A stretch of 64,000 nucleotides of DNA, taken from the NCBI GenBank assembly GCA_934254825.1, contig CAKQMB010000014.1, forward strand, positions 1 through 64,000. The letters are read 5' to 3'. Every line of letters begins with the position of its first letter. Within the stretch, counting starts at the first letter, position 1. This DNA comes from an uncultured Clostridia bacterium (lineage in GTDB: Bacteria; Bacillota; Clostridia; Christensenellales; Borkfalkiaceae). Below the pieces are notes generated by a model that saw nothing but the letters and a program-made list of their open reading frames with translations, was not told where the DNA came from and made no database searches. A program made the translations under genes and the position numbers. Positions 49,920 through 58,084 of the stretch are shown piece after piece.

Positions 49920-51305
49920 ATGAAGAAAAATTTCGAAATGAATATGTGCGAGGGGAAAATACTCGGTAAACTTATCGTTTACGCCCTTCCTCTCGTGTGT
50001 ACGAACGTGCTTCAACTTTTGTTCAACGCTGCGGACGTTGCCGTTCTCGGAATATTCGTAAACGACGACGCCGTTGCGGCGGTCGGAGCAACGGGCGCGC
50101 TTATAAATCTTATAATAGGTCTGTTCGTCGGTCTTTCGGTCGGCGCAAACGTTCTCGTCGCGCGGTTTGCGGGCGAAAAGAATATGGACGCCGCGCATAA
50201 AACGGTCGGCACGTCGGTTATAGTCAGCCTTATCACGGGCGTTGTTCTCGCGTTTATAGGTTTCTTTTTCGCGAGAACGTTCCTCGAATGGACGGATTGC
50301 GATCCCGACGTTCTGGATATGGCAACGAAGTATTTGCAGATTTATTTTATCGGCATGCCGATAATGATGCTGTATAACTTCTGTGCTTCGATTTTAAGGG
50401 CGGTGGGAGACACGATGCGCCCGCTTATATTTCTTATAATAGGCGGCGTGATTAACGTTATCCTCAATATATTTTTCGTTGCGGTTCTCGATAAAACGGT
50501 GGAAGGCGTTGCGATAGCCACGGTCACGTCTCAGGGTATTTCGGCGGTTTTGTCGATAATAGTGCTTCTGAAAAGCGACGGCTACGGCAAACTCGACTTA
50601 AAGAAACTGAAAATATACCTTCCCGAACTCAAAGAAATGACGAAAATCGGTCTTCCCGCAGGTTTGCAGGGTTGCGTATTTTCGATTTCCAACGTTGTAA
50701 TTCAGTCCACGATAAATTCGTTTGCGAAAAAATATATGACGGCAAATACGATCGCGAGTCAGTTCGACGGGTTTATTTATAACGCGATGAACGCTATCGC
50801 GCTTGCGTGCCTGGCGTTTGTCAGTCAGAACCTCGGCGCGAAAAAAATCGACAGGGTAAGAACGGTTGTAAGGGAGTCGACCGCGCTCGTAACGGTCGTC
50901 GGGCTTATCATCGGCGGAATAATAATATTGTTTTCCGAGCCGCTTTGCAGGATTATGACAAAGGACGAGGAGATAATAAAAATCGCTCAGCTCAGACTTT
51001 ATATAATGGCTTCTACCTATTTCACTTGCGGAATAATGGACGTTTTGAGCAACTGCATGAGAGGTTTGGGAAAATCTTTCACGGCAATGATCGTAAGTCT
51101 GTCGGGAAGTTGTCTGTTCAGAATAGTCTGGCTTAAAACGGTTTATCTTTTAAATCCCGTTATAGAAATGGTTTACATAGTTTACCCGATAAGCTGGGTT
51201 TTAACTATCGGCGTTTATATGATAATGTATTTCCCGACGCTTAAATCCGTGAAAAAGCATATCGCGGCGGTGCAGGACGACGTTCCGGCGGAAAATCCGT
51301 CGTAA
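49920..51305 (+). CDS. MATE-family efflux transporter
   Basis: This 461-residue protein has twelve predicted helices in two MATE repeats (LIVYALPLVCTNVLQLLFNA; MTKIGLPAGLQGCVFSISNV). MATE proteins expel cationic drugs or metabolites with a sodium or proton gradient. A GTG at 49911 or the ATG at 49920 could be the start; the ribosome site is weak for both. The substrate is unknown. Confidence 0.88.
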   Translation: MKKNFEMNMCEGKILGKLIVYALPLVCTNVLQLLFNAADVAVLGIFVNDDAVAAVGATGALINLIIGLFVGLSVGANVLVARFAGEKNMDAAHKTVGTSVIVSLITGVVLAFIGFFFARTFLEWTDCDPDVLDMATKYLQIYFIGMPIMMLYNFCASILRAVGDTMRPLIFLIIGGVINVILNIFFVAVLDKTVEGVAIATVTSQGISAVLSIIVLLKSDGYGKLDLKKLKIYLPELKEMTKIGLPAGLQGCVFSISNVVIQSTINSFAKKYMTANTIASQFDGFIYNAMNAIALACLAFVSQNLGAKKIDRVRTVVRESTALVTVVGLIIGGIIILFSEPLCRIMTKDEEIIKIAQLRLYIMASTYFTCGIMDVLSNCMRGLGKSFTAMIVSLSGSCLFRIVWLKTVYLLNPVIEMVYIVYPISWVLTIGVYMIMYFPTLKSVKKHIAAVQDDVPAENPS

Positions 51306-51359
51306 GCCGCGAGATAATAAACAATAAGGAAAAAACGGAGAAATCCGAAGAGGTGACAA

Positions 51360-52247
51360 ATGAAATATCACGTTTTATACAACCCCAAAGCAGGAAACGG
51401 TACGGGTGAAACCGAAACCAAAAACATCGAAAAGTTTTTGTCGGGCGAAGAAGTCGTTTATTACGACGTTACTTTAAACGATACGGCAGAGCTTATATCG
51501 AAAATACCGCTCGGCGACAAAATCGCGATATCGGGCGGCGACGGAACGCTCAATCGTTTTGTCAACGACACAAAAGACATAAAGCTTAATCACGACGTTT
51601 ATTATTTCGCGACGGGAAGCGGTAACGATTTTATCCACGATCTCGGCGGAAACAAAGGCGATAAGCCCGTCCTTATCAACGAGTACATAAAAGATCTGCC
51701 GGAAGTTACGGTAAACGGCAAAACGTATAAGTTTATAAACGGCGTCGGTTACGGCATCGACGGCTATTGCTGCGAGGTCGGCGATAAACTTCGCGAAAAA
51801 TCGGATAAACCCGTAAACTATGCGGGCATTGCGATTAAAGGACTTTTGTTCCATTTCAAACCGAGAAACGCCGAAATCGAAGTGGACGGCAAAAAATATA
51901 CGTTCAAAAAAGTATGGCTCGCGCCCACGATGCACGGCAGATTTTACGGCGGCGGAATGAACATAACGCCCGAGCAGAACAGGCTCGACAGCGAAACCGA
52001 AACGTGCGGAGTTTTATACGGTTCGGGCAAACTCAAAACGCTTATCGTGTTCCCGTCCATATTCAAAGGCGAACACGTCAAGCATACCGAAATGTTCGCG
52101 CCCCTTTCGGGAAACAACATAACCGTCAAATTCGACAAGCCCACCGCGGTTCAGATTGACGGCGAAACCATTCTCGGCGTAACCGAATATTCGATAGCTT
52201 CGAGAGCCGTTGTTAAAGCGAGAAACGCCGAAGAAGAAGTCGGCTGA
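51360..52247 (+). CDS. Diacylglycerol/lipid kinase family protein
   Basis: This 295-residue protein has the YegS/DgkB layout: YNPKAGNGTG, ISGGDGTLNRFVND (nucleotide motif GGDGT), ATGSGNDF and a C-terminal beta domain (VQIDGETILG). It likely phosphorylates a lipid such as diacylglycerol for phospholipid turnover. GAGGTG precedes the ATG, and it follows the MATE gene by 54 bases. Confidence 0.88.
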   Translation: MKYHVLYNPKAGNGTGETETKNIEKFLSGEEVVYYDVTLNDTAELISKIPLGDKIAISGGDGTLNRFVNDTKDIKLNHDVYYFATGSGNDFIHDLGGNKGDKPVLINEYIKDLPEVTVNGKTYKFINGVGYGIDGYCCEVGDKLREKSDKPVNYAGIAIKGLLFHFKPRNAEIEVDGKKYTFKKVWLAPTMHGRFYGGGMNITPEQNRLDSETETCGVLYGSGKLKTLIVFPSIFKGEHVKHTEMFAPLSGNNITVKFDKPTAVQIDGETILGVTEYSIASRAVVKARNAEEEVG

Positions 52248-52341
52248 GCGGGTTTTAAACGATACGCGGGATAAAAATCCCGTTAATTGCGAAAAATATC
52301 GGGATATTTGTTAAAATTTTCAAAATATTTGGCAAAACCCC

Positions 52342-52370
52342 TTGAAAAAATTCGCGTAATAGTATACAAT
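52342..52370 (+). promoter_or_regulatory. Promoter of the small P-loop protein gene
   Basis: TTGAAA (52342-52347), a 17-base spacer and TACAAT (52365-52370). The leader is about 53 bases and ends with GGAGG. Confidence 0.8.
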
Positions 52371-52429
52371 GTATATAAGCAGGGGAAGATTACTTCTTTC
52401 CCGCATAAGAAAAAACGGAGGAACGTTTT

Positions 52430-52828
52430 ATGATAAAACTTATTTACGGCCCCAAGGGCTTCGGCAAAACAAAAATCATAATGGACGACATCAACGCCGC
52501 CGCAAAAGACGCGAAAGGCAACGTCGTTTTTATAACCGACAAATCCATTTGCTCGGTTTCGATAGACATTAACGTCAGATGCGTTTATACCGAAGAATAC
52601 GGTATTTCGTCGGTAGAGGAGCTTAAAGGTTTCATTATGGGTCTCGTTGCGGGCAACAGCGATATTGAACAGATTTTCATTGACGGAATTCTGAGAATCG
52701 CGAACTGCAAGCTCGCCGAACTCGAAGATCTCTTTGCCGCTATCAAAAAGGTTGACGGAGTTAAATTCGAAATGACCGTCAGCGCGGACAAGGCAGACCT
52801 TCCCAAATTTATGCTCGAATACGTTTAA
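52430..52828 (+). CDS. Small P-loop NTPase-like protein
   Basis: This 132-residue protein starts MIKLIYGPKGFGKTKIIMDD, a Walker A motif, and has a Walker B-like strand IEQIFIDGIL at ~82-91. It is too short to be a complete AAA+ or ABC protein. It has its own promoter and terminator and an AGGAACG ribosome site. The role is unknown; it may be a nucleotide-binding regulator. Confidence 0.75.
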   Translation: MIKLIYGPKGFGKTKIIMDDINAAAKDAKGNVVFITDKSICSVSIDINVRCVYTEEYGISSVEELKGFIMGLVAGNSDIEQIFIDGILRIANCKLAELEDLFAAIKKVDGVKFEMTVSADKADLPKFMLEYV

Positions 52829-52847
52829 TATTCAAAAGTAATTAAAG

Positions 52848-52883
52848 CGGAGTTTTCGGGTTGACCGAGGACTCCGTTTTTTT
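52848..52883 (+). terminator. Terminator of the P-loop protein gene
   Basis: CGGAGT (52848-52853) with inner TCGG/CCGA pairs with ACTCCG (52871-52876) and is followed by seven T. Confidence 0.85.
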
Positions 52884-52947
52884 GGATGTCGCGACGGAAA
52901 CGGGAAAAATTTTCGTTATGCTCGTCCGACATAAAAGGAAAATAAAA

Positions 52948-53673
52948 ATGGAAAAAGAAAAGAAAAACGTAACGGCGGACGTTCCCGAAAAAAACAGTGC
53001 GGAAGCGCAGAGCGTGAAGATTTATCCCGACATTGCTTTCAACAGAAAAGAACGCCGCAAATCTCTTATTTACGGCGCGCTTCTGGTCGTTTTGATGGGC
53101 GGCATGGGCGCAAGCATATTCATTCAGGGCTTAAATAATCCCGAAACCGGCACAATGGGTTATCTTATGGGCGCGATAATGCTTATTTTCGTGGTGATAT
53201 TCTTGTCGATGATTCCTTCGTCGTTCAAGCAGTACCCTGTGGACGGCAAGCCGATTATCGAGATATTCCCTAAGGAGATCGTAATAAACGGCGAACGCAG
53301 GAAAATTTCGGACGTTCTGGAAGTAAGGCTCACGATAACTCTCGATTCGGTTGGCAACAAGGAAGAAAACGAGAAATTCGTCAATTCGCTTCTGGACAAA
53401 GAACCCGAAAGCCATATAACGGGCAATATCGATTTTGCCGTTAAGCATATCGGCAAAAAAGGCGAAACTTCCAAAACGCTTTACACGACTGTTGCCGACT
53501 CTTACGAGGCTCTCGTCGCGTTGTATCAGGCGGGTATCAGGCATTACAGCATAGTGTATTCGCTTAAAAAAATCGCGAAGGTTTCCCGTTACAACTTAGG
53601 CGAAACTTTAACGGAAGACGGAACGAAGCTTTCGGAACTCTCCAAAAAGGACAGACTGAAACAGCTGTTCTGA
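52948..53673 (+). CDS. Two-helix membrane protein with cytoplasmic PH-like domain
   Basis: This 241-residue protein has two membrane helices (~55-115; SLIYGALLVVLMGGMGASIF and LMGAIMLIFVVIFLSMI). A beta-rich domain follows (IIEIFPKEIVINGERRKISD, FAVKHIG) and then helix DSYEALVALYQAG. This resembles bacterial PH-type domains and matches the layout of the protein at 53841. The frame is open from 52861, but AAAGGA and ATG at 52948, after the preceding terminator, fix the start. Function unknown. Confidence 0.72.
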   Translation: MEKEKKNVTADVPEKNSAEAQSVKIYPDIAFNRKERRKSLIYGALLVVLMGGMGASIFIQGLNNPETGTMGYLMGAIMLIFVVIFLSMIPSSFKQYPVDGKPIIEIFPKEIVINGERRKISDVLEVRLTITLDSVGNKEENEKFVNSLLDKEPESHITGNIDFAVKHIGKKGETSKTLYTTVADSYEALVALYQAGIRHYSIVYSLKKIAKVSRYNLGETLTEDGTKLSELSKKDRLKQLF

Positions 53674-53696
53674 TATAATTTATTAAAAACAGACTA

Positions 53697-53729
53697 CAAT
53701 CCTATTCTTTCGGATAGGGTTGTTTTTTT
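53697..53729 (+). terminator. Terminator
   Basis: CAATCCTAT pairs with ATAGGGTTG and is followed by seven T. It ends the preceding two-helix protein gene. Confidence 0.85.
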
Positions 53730-53840
53730 GTGTGATTTTTCGGTTTTACGAAAAGTTTACATTTATTTTACAAAAAAACGGTAGCGCGGTTTGACGGAAA
53801 TCTTTATAATCAGAAGCAAATAAATTTTGGAGTTTTAACG

Positions 53841-54314
53841 ATGCAGGATAAAAAAACGGATGAAGATTTCAAACGCATAGGGTATAAAATTTCTTTTTCG
53901 GCTTGGGTTTTATTTGCGGGAAGTATAATATCGCTTATTATCGCGATCTGTATATTTTTTTCGGAGCAGGGCAATTATATTGCGTACGTTGCGATTTTTT
54001 CATTGCTTGCCGTTATCTTTTTTGTTTCGTTCGTTATAGAGAAAAAGAGACCCGAGGTCGTCGTTTATTTATCGGATACAAGTTTGAAGATATACGAGGG
54101 GTTTAAATGGAAAACCATAGCGATTGACGATATCGACTATGTCGATTACAGGTTAAACGTCTTAAAGAAAACTCAATCGATATTGTTTGACGCGGGGTGT
54201 CTGATTATAGAAAGTAAAACCAAAAAATTTGCCGTCAGAGATATCGAGTATGTAAGAGATTGTTACGAAAAAATCGTAGAAGCGAAGAAAACCCATACGA
54301 CCGATAAGGCGTAA
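53841..54314 (+). CDS. Two-helix membrane protein with cytoplasmic PH-like domain, second gene
   Basis: This 157-residue protein has two helices (~20-70), then VVVYLSDTSLKIYEGFKWKT and IDDIDYVDYRLNV, and then KFAVRDIEYVRDCYEKIVEA. This is the same order of features as the protein at 52948. The two are probably distant paralogues. TTTTGGAGT precedes the ATG. Function unknown. Confidence 0.68.
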   Translation: MQDKKTDEDFKRIGYKISFSAWVLFAGSIISLIIAICIFFSEQGNYIAYVAIFSLLAVIFFVSFVIEKKRPEVVVYLSDTSLKIYEGFKWKTIAIDDIDYVDYRLNVLKKTQSILFDAGCLIIESKTKKFAVRDIEYVRDCYEKIVEAKKTHTTDKA

Positions 54315-54368
54315 ACGGCAGGGGCTTTTCAATCGATTGCCCGCTGGTAATAACGATTGATTTTGTTA

Positions 54369-54386
54369 ATTGCGTTCGAACGCAAT
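54369..54386. promoter_or_regulatory. 18 bp perfect palindrome
   Basis: ATTGCGTTCGAACGCAAT reads the same on both strands. It lies in the gene-free stretch before the AbrB-type gene, about 100 bases upstream of its promoter. It could be an operator; which regulator binds is unknown. Confidence 0.4.
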
Positions 54387-54428
54387 CACCTGTGGCTAAA
54401 AACAGCTTATTTGTCGGCTTTGCCGCAA

Positions 54429-54455
54429 CCTTCTTCTTTCGGAGAAGGTTTTTTT
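54429..54455 (+). terminator. Terminator
   Basis: CCTTCT pairs with AGAAGG and is followed by seven T. It separates the upstream membrane protein gene from the AbrB promoter. Confidence 0.78.
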
Positions 54456-54485
54456 ATCGTTTTTTCTTTTTTTGTCCGTATTTAT

Positions 54486-54514
54486 TTGACATTTTTTGCG
54501 TCGGGCGGTATAAT
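54486..54514 (+). promoter_or_regulatory. Consensus promoter of the abrB-type operon
   Basis: TTGACA (54486-54491), 17 bases and TATAAT (54509-54514) match the sigma-A consensus fully. Just downstream, 54520-54547 carries three tandem GTATGAAWA-like 9-base units, a possible operator for the AbrB-like product. Confidence 0.85.
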
Positions 54515-54568
54515 CGACGGGTATGAATAGTATGAAAAGTATGACAAAACTTGCGCGGGGTGACGGAT

Positions 54569-54808
54569 ATGCCTAAGGGTAAACAAATTCTCGCTAAAAA
54601 CGCCGAAAAAAGAGTTTTCGGAACGGCAAAAGTCGGGGAAAAAGGGCAGATAGTTATCCCTAAGGAAGCGAGAGAAGCTTTCGGAATTTCTTCGGGAGAC
54701 ACGATGCTCATTTTCGGCGACGTTTCGTGCGGAATAGTAATCACAAAACTCGACGTTTTAAACAAAACGGCAGACGAAATCATAGAAAAAATAAAGGAAA
54801 ACAAATAG
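54569..54808 (+). CDS. AbrB/SpoVT-type DNA-binding protein
   Basis: This 79-residue protein has the swapped-hairpin domain VGEKGQIVIPKEAREAFGISSGDTMLIF. Such proteins act as transcription regulators or antitoxins. No toxin gene follows; the next gene is a PLP enzyme 2 bases downstream. GGGGTGA stands 5 bases before ATG 54569; a TTG at 54551 is upstream of that site and unlikely. It probably regulates its own operon. Confidence 0.88.
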   Translation: MPKGKQILAKNAEKRVFGTAKVGEKGQIVIPKEAREAFGISSGDTMLIFGDVSCGIVITKLDVLNKTADEIIEKIKENK

Positions 54809-54810
54809 AA

Positions 54811-56091
54811 ATGAACATTCTTAACGCTTATAAGGAACTCGGAATTTCGGACGAGGTTTATTCTTTCGGCGAAAAAATACTCGATTCGTTAAAAGAAAGA
54901 TTTGAAAAGATAGACAAAATCGCGGAGTATAACCAGTGCAAGGTTCTTTCCGCAATGAAGAAAAACAGGGTTGACGCCGCGTGTTTCGCCGCTTCCACGG
55001 GATATGGCTATAACGACCTCGGAAGAGACAAAATCGAAAAGGTTTACGCCGATACCTTCCACACCGAAGCCGCACTTGTCCGCCCGCAGATAGTTTGCGG
55101 AACTCACGCTTTAACGGTCGCGCTTTCGGCAAATCTGCTCCCCGGCGACGAGCTTTTGTCGCCCGTCGGCAAGCCTTACGACACGCTCGAAGAGGTTATC
55201 GGCATAAGGGAAAGCAAATGCTCGCTGAAAGAGTACGGCGTTTCGTATAAACAGGTCGATCTTCTTCCCGACGGAACGTTCGATTACGACAATATCGCCC
55301 GCGCTATCGGCGAAAAAACCAAACTCGTGACGATACAGAGAAGCAAAGGCTACCAGACCCGCCCGACATTTTCGGTCAGACAGATAGGCGAGCTTATAGC
55401 GTTTGTCAAGAAAATAAAGCCCGACGTCATCGTTATGGTAGATAACTGTTACGGAGAATTCGTAGAGGAAATCGAGCCGTCGGACGTCGGCGCGGATATG
55501 ACGGTCGGCTCGCTCATCAAAAATCCGGGCGGCGGCTTGGCTCCCGTCGGCGGATATATTTGCGGCACGAAGGAATGTGTGGACAGATGCGCATACAGGC
55601 TTTCGGCTCCGGGCTTGGGACAGGAAGTCGGCGCGAGTCTCGGCGTTATGCAGAGTTTTTATCAGGGATTTTTCCTTGCTCCCACCGTCGTTGCGGGCGC
55701 GGAAAAAGGCGCGATTTTCGCCGCCGAAGTTTATGAAAGGCTTGGTTTCAAGGTGTTCCCTTCGGCGAAAGAAGAACGCCACGATATAATTCAGGCTGTC
55801 GAACTCGGCAGTAAAGAGGGTATGATAGCGTTCTGCAAGGGAATTCAGGCTTCCGCTCCCGTCGACAGCTATGTAACGCCTATCCCGTGGGAAATGCCCG
55901 GGTACGAAAGCGAAGTTATTATGGCGGCGGGCGCGTTCATTCAGGGTTCGTCCATCGAGCTTTCCGCCGACGGACCGATCAGAGAGCCTTACGCGGTATT
56001 CTTTCAGGGCGGGCTGACATGGTACCACGCGAAAATCGGCATACTCACTTCTTTGCAGGAAATGCTCAACGCAAATCTCGTAAAACTTTAA
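54811..56091 (+). CDS. PLP-dependent methionine gamma-lyase-like / aluminum-resistance family protein
   Basis: This 426-residue protein has the family features QCKVLSAMKKNRVDAACFAA, GYGYNDLGRD, VRPQIVCGTHAL and the PLP lysine in GSLIKNPGGGLAPVGGYI. Relatives are annotated as aluminum resistance or cystathionine-lyase-like enzymes; the physiological substrate is not established. The ATG 54811 follows AAAGGA and lies 2 bases after the AbrB stop; earlier in-frame codons overlap the AbrB gene. Confidence 0.9.
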   Translation: MNILNAYKELGISDEVYSFGEKILDSLKERFEKIDKIAEYNQCKVLSAMKKNRVDAACFAASTGYGYNDLGRDKIEKVYADTFHTEAALVRPQIVCGTHALTVALSANLLPGDELLSPVGKPYDTLEEVIGIRESKCSLKEYGVSYKQVDLLPDGTFDYDNIARAIGEKTKLVTIQRSKGYQTRPTFSVRQIGELIAFVKKIKPDVIVMVDNCYGEFVEEIEPSDVGADMTVGSLIKNPGGGLAPVGGYICGTKECVDRCAYRLSAPGLGQEVGASLGVMQSFYQGFFLAPTVVAGAEKGAIFAAEVYERLGFKVFPSAKEERHDIIQAVELGSKEGMIAFCKGIQASAPVDSYVTPIPWEMPGYESEVIMAAGAFIQGSSIELSADGPIREPYAVFFQGGLTWYHAKIGILTSLQEMLNANLVKL

Positions 56092-56124
56092 TAACAAATA
56101 ATATATAACGGAGAACAAAAGATA

Positions 56125-57045
56125 ATGTGGTTTATTCTCGCGCTTATCGCGCTCGTGTGTTGGAGCGGTTCCGATCTTTTTTCGAAAATCGGTTCCAAAC
56201 CCGACGATAAATACAGTCAATGGAAAATGGTCGTTGCGGTAGGTCTCGTAATGGGCATTCACGCAATCGTCGAAATAGTATTTTTCAAAGTGCCGTTTTC
56301 TTTCGAGGCGATGTGGACTTATCTTCCCGCGTCGTTATGCTATATTTCCTCGATGTTTATCGGGTACATAGGTTTAAGGTATATCGAACTTTCGATTTCT
56401 TCGCCGATATGCAACACGTCGGGAGCGGTGGCTTCGCTTTTCCTTATTATATTTTTCACGGACAGAGCGGGGATAGAGAGCAACACTCAACTCGTTATGA
56501 CTATAATAGGTATAGTCGTGTGCGCGCTCGGCGTAACAGGTCTCGGCTTTGCCGAAATGAGTGAGGACGACGAGATAAGGGCGCGCAGACAGGAGACTGC
56601 GAACGTTAAATACAGCAAAAGCTGGATCGCTCTCGCAATTCCCGTGATATACTGTTTTATCGACGCGGCGGGAACCGTTGCCGACTCCTTTATTCTCGAC
56701 GTGCTTGACGAGGACGTCGCGAACGTTGCTTATGAGCTTACTTTTCTTCTTTGCGGAATAGTCGCCGCCGTATACGCGTTTATAATAAAGAAAGACAAGC
56801 CGACGGTCAAGCGTGAAGCTCCGAAGATCGTCGGGGCGATCAGCGAAACGGCGGGTCAGCTGGCTTACATAACCGCTATTGCGGCAAACACCGTAGCCGC
56901 CGCGCCTATCGTATCGTGTTACTGCGTACTTTCGGTCGTATGGAGCGCGATATTCCTTAAAGAAAGATTATCCCGGAAACATTACGCGGCGATAGCCATA
57001 ACCGTTGTCGGCATTGCGCTTCTCGGAATTTTCGGCGGAGAATAA
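56125..57045 (+). CDS. EamA/DMT-superfamily membrane transporter
   Basis: This 306-residue protein has about ten helices in two EamA-like halves; the second ends SAIFLKERLSRKHYAAIAIT, typical of the family. Members move amino acids, sugars or other metabolites. It follows the PLP enzyme by 33 bases, so it may carry that enzyme's substrate or product. Confidence 0.85.
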   Translation: MWFILALIALVCWSGSDLFSKIGSKPDDKYSQWKMVVAVGLVMGIHAIVEIVFFKVPFSFEAMWTYLPASLCYISSMFIGYIGLRYIELSISSPICNTSGAVASLFLIIFFTDRAGIESNTQLVMTIIGIVVCALGVTGLGFAEMSEDDEIRARRQETANVKYSKSWIALAIPVIYCFIDAAGTVADSFILDVLDEDVANVAYELTFLLCGIVAAVYAFIIKKDKPTVKREAPKIVGAISETAGQLAYITAIAANTVAAAPIVSCYCVLSVVWSAIFLKERLSRKHYAAIAITVVGIALLGIFGGE

Positions 57046-57057
57046 GAGGTGAATTTT

Positions 57058-57453
57058 ATGGTTAAAAAGATAATTGCATTGTTTTTTGCCTCTCTCGTTC
57101 CGGTTTTTACGTTCGGCTGCGCGACGAGCGTAGGCGTAACAGAGAAGACTTACAGAAAAAACGGAGTGACCGGCGTTTCGGTTTCTTATAAGAAACTGAA
57201 CGAGAGAAAAAGCTATACGATAGTCGTCGGCGAAGGCGAAAGAACGGCAGTCGAGATCGAAATCGTAAGCAAAAGCGGAAATCTTTCGCTTACTATCGGA
57301 CGTATCGGTTACGCCGCGGATTACAGCGGGCATGACCTCGAAACGGGAAGTTTTACCGTTTATTTAAACGAAGCGGGAACTTACGATATGATATTTTTGG
57401 CGAAAGACCATGAAGGAAGTTTCAAAGCGGAGTATTATGTCAGCCAAGAATAA
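57058..57453 (+). CDS. Small lipoprotein, function unknown
   Basis: This 131-residue protein has a signal peptide with lipobox TFGC (Cys21) and a beta-rich domain (VSVSYKKLNERKSYTIVVGE, GSFTVYLNEAGTYDMIFLAK). I recognise no family. AGAGGTG starts at the stop of the transporter gene, so it is in the same operon. ATG 57058 is preferred over the GTG at 57049, which overlaps the ribosome site. Confidence 0.75.
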   Translation: MVKKIIALFFASLVPVFTFGCATSVGVTEKTYRKNGVTGVSVSYKKLNERKSYTIVVGEGERTAVEIEIVSKSGNLSLTIGRIGYAADYSGHDLETGSFTVYLNEAGTYDMIFLAKDHEGSFKAEYYVSQE

Positions 57454-57489
57454 ACAAGTGAGGGCTATAAAAAAACAATAAAATAAAGA

Positions 57490-57533
57490 AAGGCTGCAAA
57501 TCTGTCCGAAAAGATGGAAATGCAGTCTTTTTA
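57490..57533 (+). terminator. Terminator of the abrB-type operon
   Basis: GGCTGCA pairs with TGCAGTC around a partly paired interior and is followed by five T. Confidence 0.7.
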
Positions 57534-57599
57534 CTGAAAAAAGCCCGATAAACGGCTTCCCCTGACAGAGAAACATTTTTCAAGGCGTTAAAAGCTTAT

Positions 57600-57785
57600 T
57601 TGGGGGGAAGCTGACGCGTAGCGGCTGATGAGGGGGATTTTGCTGTTTTTCATTCGAAAAGCAATCAATTCCGAGAAGATGTCGCTTAACCGATCATTGC
57701 AAAAATGAAATAGAAAATGTTTTTCGTCGGTTTCCCGCTTACCCCTCATCCGTCGGCTTCGCCGCCACCTTCTCCCCCTTTTTTG
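57600..57785. repeat. Inverted G-rich repeat pair, possible small inverted-repeat element
   Basis: The left arm (57600-57636, GGGGGGAAGCTGACGCGTAG then CGGCTGATGAGGGGG) and the right arm (57741-57783, complement of GGGGGAGAAGGTGGCGGCGA then AGCCGACGGATGAGGGG) are inverted with respect to each other, ~105 bases apart. The right arm also matches 211-247. No gene is in 57454-58084. Confidence 0.55.
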
Positions 57786-57992
57786 CTATACAGTGCTTTC
57801 AGAGGATTTCTAAGGGCGAAGGCTTTTTCGTCTTTTACAAAAAAAGGAAATCCCTTTTGTTTTATTGAAAACTTTTTCTGAACTCTAATTTTTTTTTACA
57901 GCCGCATTTTGTGATAAATATCAATAAAATTCCGCATAATAACTAAGTAAAATCGCCGAAAAAAATTTTTTGAAAATTTTGTCTCAAAACGC

Positions 57993-58057
57993 TTGACAAA
58001 CGTTTTTCAACGATATATAATGAGGGCGAGTTAGCACTTAAAGCTAATGAGTGCTAA
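57993..58057 (+). promoter_or_regulatory. Promoter and CIRCE operator of the hrcA operon
   Basis: TTGACA (57993-57998), 17 bases and TATAAT (58016-58021). Directly downstream is TTAGCACTT-N9-GAGTGCTAA (58031-58057), one base off the CIRCE consensus. CIRCE is the HrcA binding site, so the operon is repressed by its own first product and relieved by heat. Confidence 0.95.
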
Positions 58058-58084
58058 CATTCAAAGATAAGGAGTGCCAAAGAA

